A program made the translations under genes and the position numbers. This document shows positions 8,360-10,772 of a DNA stretch of 10,772 bases, piece after piece. The notes beneath the pieces are model-generated. The model was not told where the DNA came from, ran no database searches, and worked only from the letters and a program-made list of their open reading frames with translations. The stretch is from Candolleomyces eurysporus. Lineage: Eukaryota > Basidiomycota > Agaricomycetes > Agaricales > Psathyrellaceae. Each line of letters opens with the position of its first letter. Position 1 is the first letter of the stretch. The stretch is from assembly GCA_027579435.1 (NCBI GenBank), contig JANBPK010000361.1:1-10772 (forward strand). The letters are read 5' to 3'.

Positions 8360-9330
8360 GCACCTCTGCTACCTATAAGATCTGGGATTCTGGGGAGGGG
8401 GTACGCGTTCTTGATGGTTCCTTCGTTAAGTTTTCGGTAGTCTTGGCAGGGTCGAAGCGAGCCATCCCTCTTTCCTACAGAGAAGAAGGGGGAAGCTTGT
8501 GGCGATTTCAAGGGTTGAATATATTTCTTGTCTAGGTTTTCTTTGAGGAACTCGTCGAGTGCCTTTTCTTCGGAAGGGGTGAGACTATAAATCTTGCCTC
8601 TTCTTGGTACGAAATCGGGTTTTAGGTCAATAGCGTGGTCCCATGGTCTTTCTGGGGGAAAGCGTGTAGCAGTTTCTTTGTCAAAGATTTCGAGGTATTT
8701 GTGGTATTCTTTTGGGACTTGCTCTGTCAGAGGGGTTTCTTCCTTCAGTTCTTTGTGCTTCTGTGCGAGTTTTTGCGAGGCGGTGGTCTTGACTTGTATC
8801 CATAACGGGTTTACTTCTTTCGAGAGCTCGGCCTCGATTGCTCTTGCATCGAATTCTTCAGCTTGGAAGTTCTTCTTTTGAGTGTGGTCCGTTCCTTGGT
8901 TTCCCCATTTCAGGGTTCCTTTTTCCCAGTCGATAATGGGGTTTTCTTTTTGCAGCCATGGTAGTCCCAGGATGAGGTCTTCTTTTCCTAGGCCGGTGAT
9001 CAGCACTGGGAGTCTTCTAACTTGTTTATTGATGGTTAACTTGATTCGTGCGAATTGGGTGATGCTTCCTTCTTTGTTGGGGGTTCCGTCTACATTGTAG
9101 ACTTTGATCGGGGTTTTGAGTTTAGTTTGGGGAATTTGGTGTTTGTAGGCAAATCTCCAGTCCATGAACACATCTCCTGCTCCACAGTCTAGTAGGGCTT
9201 TAGTTTCGATGTCTTGATGTTTTCCTTCAGAGTAGATTCCGGCTGGAATATGCATAGATTTATTATTGAGATGGGCTACTAGTACTGAAGAAATCGAAAA
9301 TGTTGGAGAGACTGGCATCAGTTCTCCTTC
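8323..9330 (-). pseudogene. pol: pol fragment: aspartic protease and truncated reverse transcriptase
   Basis: Pol frees itself from the polyprotein with its protease and copies the element's RNA into DNA. The open frame follows the gag TAG without a shift; its first ATG is at 9318. The protease spans roughly residues 10-130 from that ATG, with the active site ALLDCGAGDVFMD (DCG where DSG or DTG is usual, 9175-9189), the flap region VYNVDGTPN, and the second-half motif LILGLPWLQKENP. A linker with YHKYLEIFD and RPWDHAIDLKPDF leads into reverse transcriptase: SPFFSVGKRDGSLRPCQDYR, then PLPRIPDLI and GAK. Similarity ends there, and a TGA follows at about 8323-8325. The YxDD catalytic motif and everything beyond are absent, so no active polymerase can be made from this copy. 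Confidence 0.9.
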
Positions 9331-9720
9331 CTAAAAATCCGTATCATTCATATCAGAGTCATAAGCTGGGGTGTCTTGGGTCTGGGGTTCTTCCTCGTCC
9401 TCTTGTATTTCGAGTTTGGTGAAAATATCATGTTGTTCCTGGGTAAAGTTTCTCAGGACAGCCCTAATGTGGGAGCGGGCTTCCTTTATGTAGGTTCTGT
9501 TGTCCTTTGGCTTGGTTGAATTGTTTCTGGCGGCGTTTGGTTTAGGAGGGGTTTTGACTTTGAATCCTGGGAAGTTTGATGGAGTGGTGCAATCTTTGGC
9601 CAGATGTTTCCCTTGTCTGCATCGGAAGCAGATTCCTTTCCTTCGACATTCTTCTCGTTCGGCAGCTGTAATCTTGGCTAAGGTGGTGATGGCTGTCGAC
9701 CAAAAGCTCGCACCATTCCT
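9331..9720 (-). pseudogene. gag: Gag C-terminal part with CCHC zinc knuckle, ending at TAG
   Basis: This nucleocapsid part of Gag binds the element's RNA. A perfect CX2CX4HX4C knuckle, CFRCRQGKHLAKDC, is encoded at 9589-9630 and preceded by EREECRRKGI, the usual lead-in for fungal elements. A basic linker and an acidic tail (QEDEEEPQTQ) follow, then TAG at 9331-9333. The frame is closed upstream by a TGA at 9721-9723, so it cannot be read on its own from the capsid without a frame change. It is the same frame as pol, so only the TAG separates Gag from protease. Confidence 0.75.
9589..9630 (-). other. CCHC zinc knuckle coding segment
   Basis: Fourteen codons give C-F-R-C-R-Q-G-K-H-L-A-K-D-C, with every metal ligand in the retroviral-type spacing. 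This anchors the true coding frame of the 3' part of gag. Confidence 0.9.
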
Positions 9721-10276
9721 TCAAGGTCTTTGGCTTGGATGGGTGGAGCATTACTTCTTTGACTACGTTTGGGTGAAGGGAAGCCTTGAGTTTGTTGATT
9801 AACTGCTTCTCGTTTCCTGGGTCAATTGTTCCGGCTTTCAGGATCCCTGACCTTTGGGCTTCTAATTTGAACCTGGCTACAAGTTTGCTAGCCCTCATCT
9901 TTTCTTGTCTGAGGCTCTTGAGCTTGGAGAGGGCGAGGTCTTCTTCATTTGTGGGGGCGTAGGTGGCAGAGAGTTCTTTGACGAAGTCGTCGAACTTTCC
10001 CCAGTCTTTGGTTCCGGCGGGTTGTTCGGGTCTTTCGTTCATCCATGCTTCTGCCCAGAGGCCAGCTTCTCCAATCATATATGTGACTGTGAAGAAGATC
10101 TTTTCCACATCAGTGGTGTATTTGGTGGAGTTGAGGCCGAGGCTGAGATTGATGCGATATAGCCAGTATCGGAATTTGGCTCGGTTTCTGTCGAAGACTG
10201 GTGGCTTGTTTCCTCTTTCGCCGTTTCTGTTGTCGTTCCCATCAGTGGTGGTTTTTCGGATGGTATATCCTTCCAT
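9700..10276 (-). pseudogene. gag: Gag capsid region of the Ty3/gypsy element
   Basis: Gag capsid builds the virus-like particle that packages the element's RNA in the cytoplasm. The segment starts at the ATG at 10276 (MEGYTIRK); the frame is also open further upstream, but without a better ATG. The capsid signature is clear: PPVFDRNRAKFRYWLYRI, then FFTVTYMIGEAGLWAEAWMN, then a WGKFDDFVKELSATYAP segment, and helices ending at TLKEWCELL. After about 9700 this frame loses sense. It continues to a stop at 9542 with Arg/Ser-rich wording, while the zinc knuckle appears in the next frame. One base gained, or two lost, near 9690-9720 would explain this. Confidence 0.8.
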
Positions 10277-10770
10277 GATGATCTTCTTGTTATGTTCATT
10301 TGGTAGTTCGTGGTGGGGGAGTCGGGCTCCGGTGTGATGTTGGTTTCTCTTTGGGCAGGGTTGTAGGGTGCAAGTGTTAAATCGTTTCCTCCATCCCACA
10401 AAGCACTCCTTTCTTTCTTGATGTTGTATACGTGGAGTTTGTCTTTGCACACAAAATTGTCCGAGAATTTGTATTCAACGTTCTCTTTGTTTTCTTCGGT
10501 GCAAGGGGTGTGTGGAACGTCTGGAACGTCGTACCGATGTCGGCAAGGTTGATCGTAACAGAATTTGCTGGGGATTCCGGCGTAATCAGATGCTCGGGTA
10601 TGAGAGTAGTGATGGGGGAGTCCTGCACAAAGTAGATTGTGGTCATCGTCGGAAGTTTCAGGATTGTTACTTTTGTTGTCGTTGTCTCCTTCTTCGTCTT
10701 GATCTTCTCCTTGGGTTGGTTGGTTTTCTTGAGGGGAAGGTCCTTGTTTGGCAGGTGGGGTTTCTTCTGG
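10277..10770 (-). pseudogene. Acidic, disordered N-terminal region upstream of Gag capsid
   Basis: The frame whose codons begin at 10770 is open from the window edge to a TGA near 10075 and has no required start inside the window. It encodes a Gln/Glu/Pro/Asp/Asn-rich segment (QPTQGEDQDEEGDNDNKSNN), then a more ordered part with KFSDNFVCKDKLHVYNIKKE. This is the same frame as the zinc knuckle and pol but differs from the capsid frame by one base. It could be the N-terminal extension of a single Gag-Pol reading frame or a separate upstream open frame. The low density of stops partly reflects A/C-rich composition. No domain is recognised, and the real start lies to the right of the window. Confidence 0.45.
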
Positions 10771-10772
10771 GG

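Larger units (their letters stand above)
8360..10772 (-). mobile_element. Truncated Ty3/gypsy LTR retrotransposon (gag and 5' part of pol)
   Basis: Read on the - strand from the right edge leftward, the order is acidic N-terminal region, Gag capsid, CCHC zinc knuckle, aspartic protease and the start of reverse transcriptase. This is the Ty3/gypsy gag-pol order. The element is cut at its left end inside reverse transcriptase, so RNase H, integrase and the 3' long terminal repeat are missing. The 5' end and any 5' repeat lie beyond the window. Two frame changes in gag and one in-frame TAG suggest decay or sequence error. On the + strand it appears as a G/T-rich tract, unlike its surroundings. 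Confidence 0.9.

Noticed and set aside
8594..10635. Several + strand open frames across the retroelement
   Set aside because: They are antisense shadows of gag and pol; the - strand carries the recognisable domains.

Overview
The window looks like a stretch of basidiomycete fungus DNA, most likely Agaricomycetes. Two independent signals say so. One is a compact gene on the + strand (about 5995-7506) split by eleven GT-AG introns of 49-70 bases. Its spliced product has the hallmarks of the mushroom-expanded seven-transmembrane DUF6533 family. The other is a broken Ty3/gypsy LTR retrotransposon on the - strand (about 8360 to the right edge), whose protease and reverse transcriptase wording is typical of mushroom elements.

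Layout. 1-1500 is rich in C and G runs, holds six of the eight single N bases, and shows no convincing gene. 1500-5900 has no gene I can name. It holds scattered open frames that could be short exons, TATA-like elements, and a hairpin-forming 26-base motif that occurs three times in the same orientation (1280, 2382, 4272). 5900-7510 is the DUF6533 gene with its own TATA-like core promoter. 7510-8360 shows nothing I can assign. 8360-10772 is the retroelement, read right to left: an acidic disordered region, Gag capsid, a CCHC zinc knuckle, an in-frame TAG, an aspartic protease, and the first part of reverse transcriptase, which stops short of the catalytic motifs.

The host gene and the retroelement do not form a pathway. 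The retroelement is a degraded insertion downstream of the gene and on the opposite strand. The items most worth attention are the reconstructed twelve-exon gene with microexons, the triplicated hairpin motif, and the gag/pol arrangement (two compensating frame changes plus one in-frame TAG). All calls come from reading the sequence. No similarity search was run.
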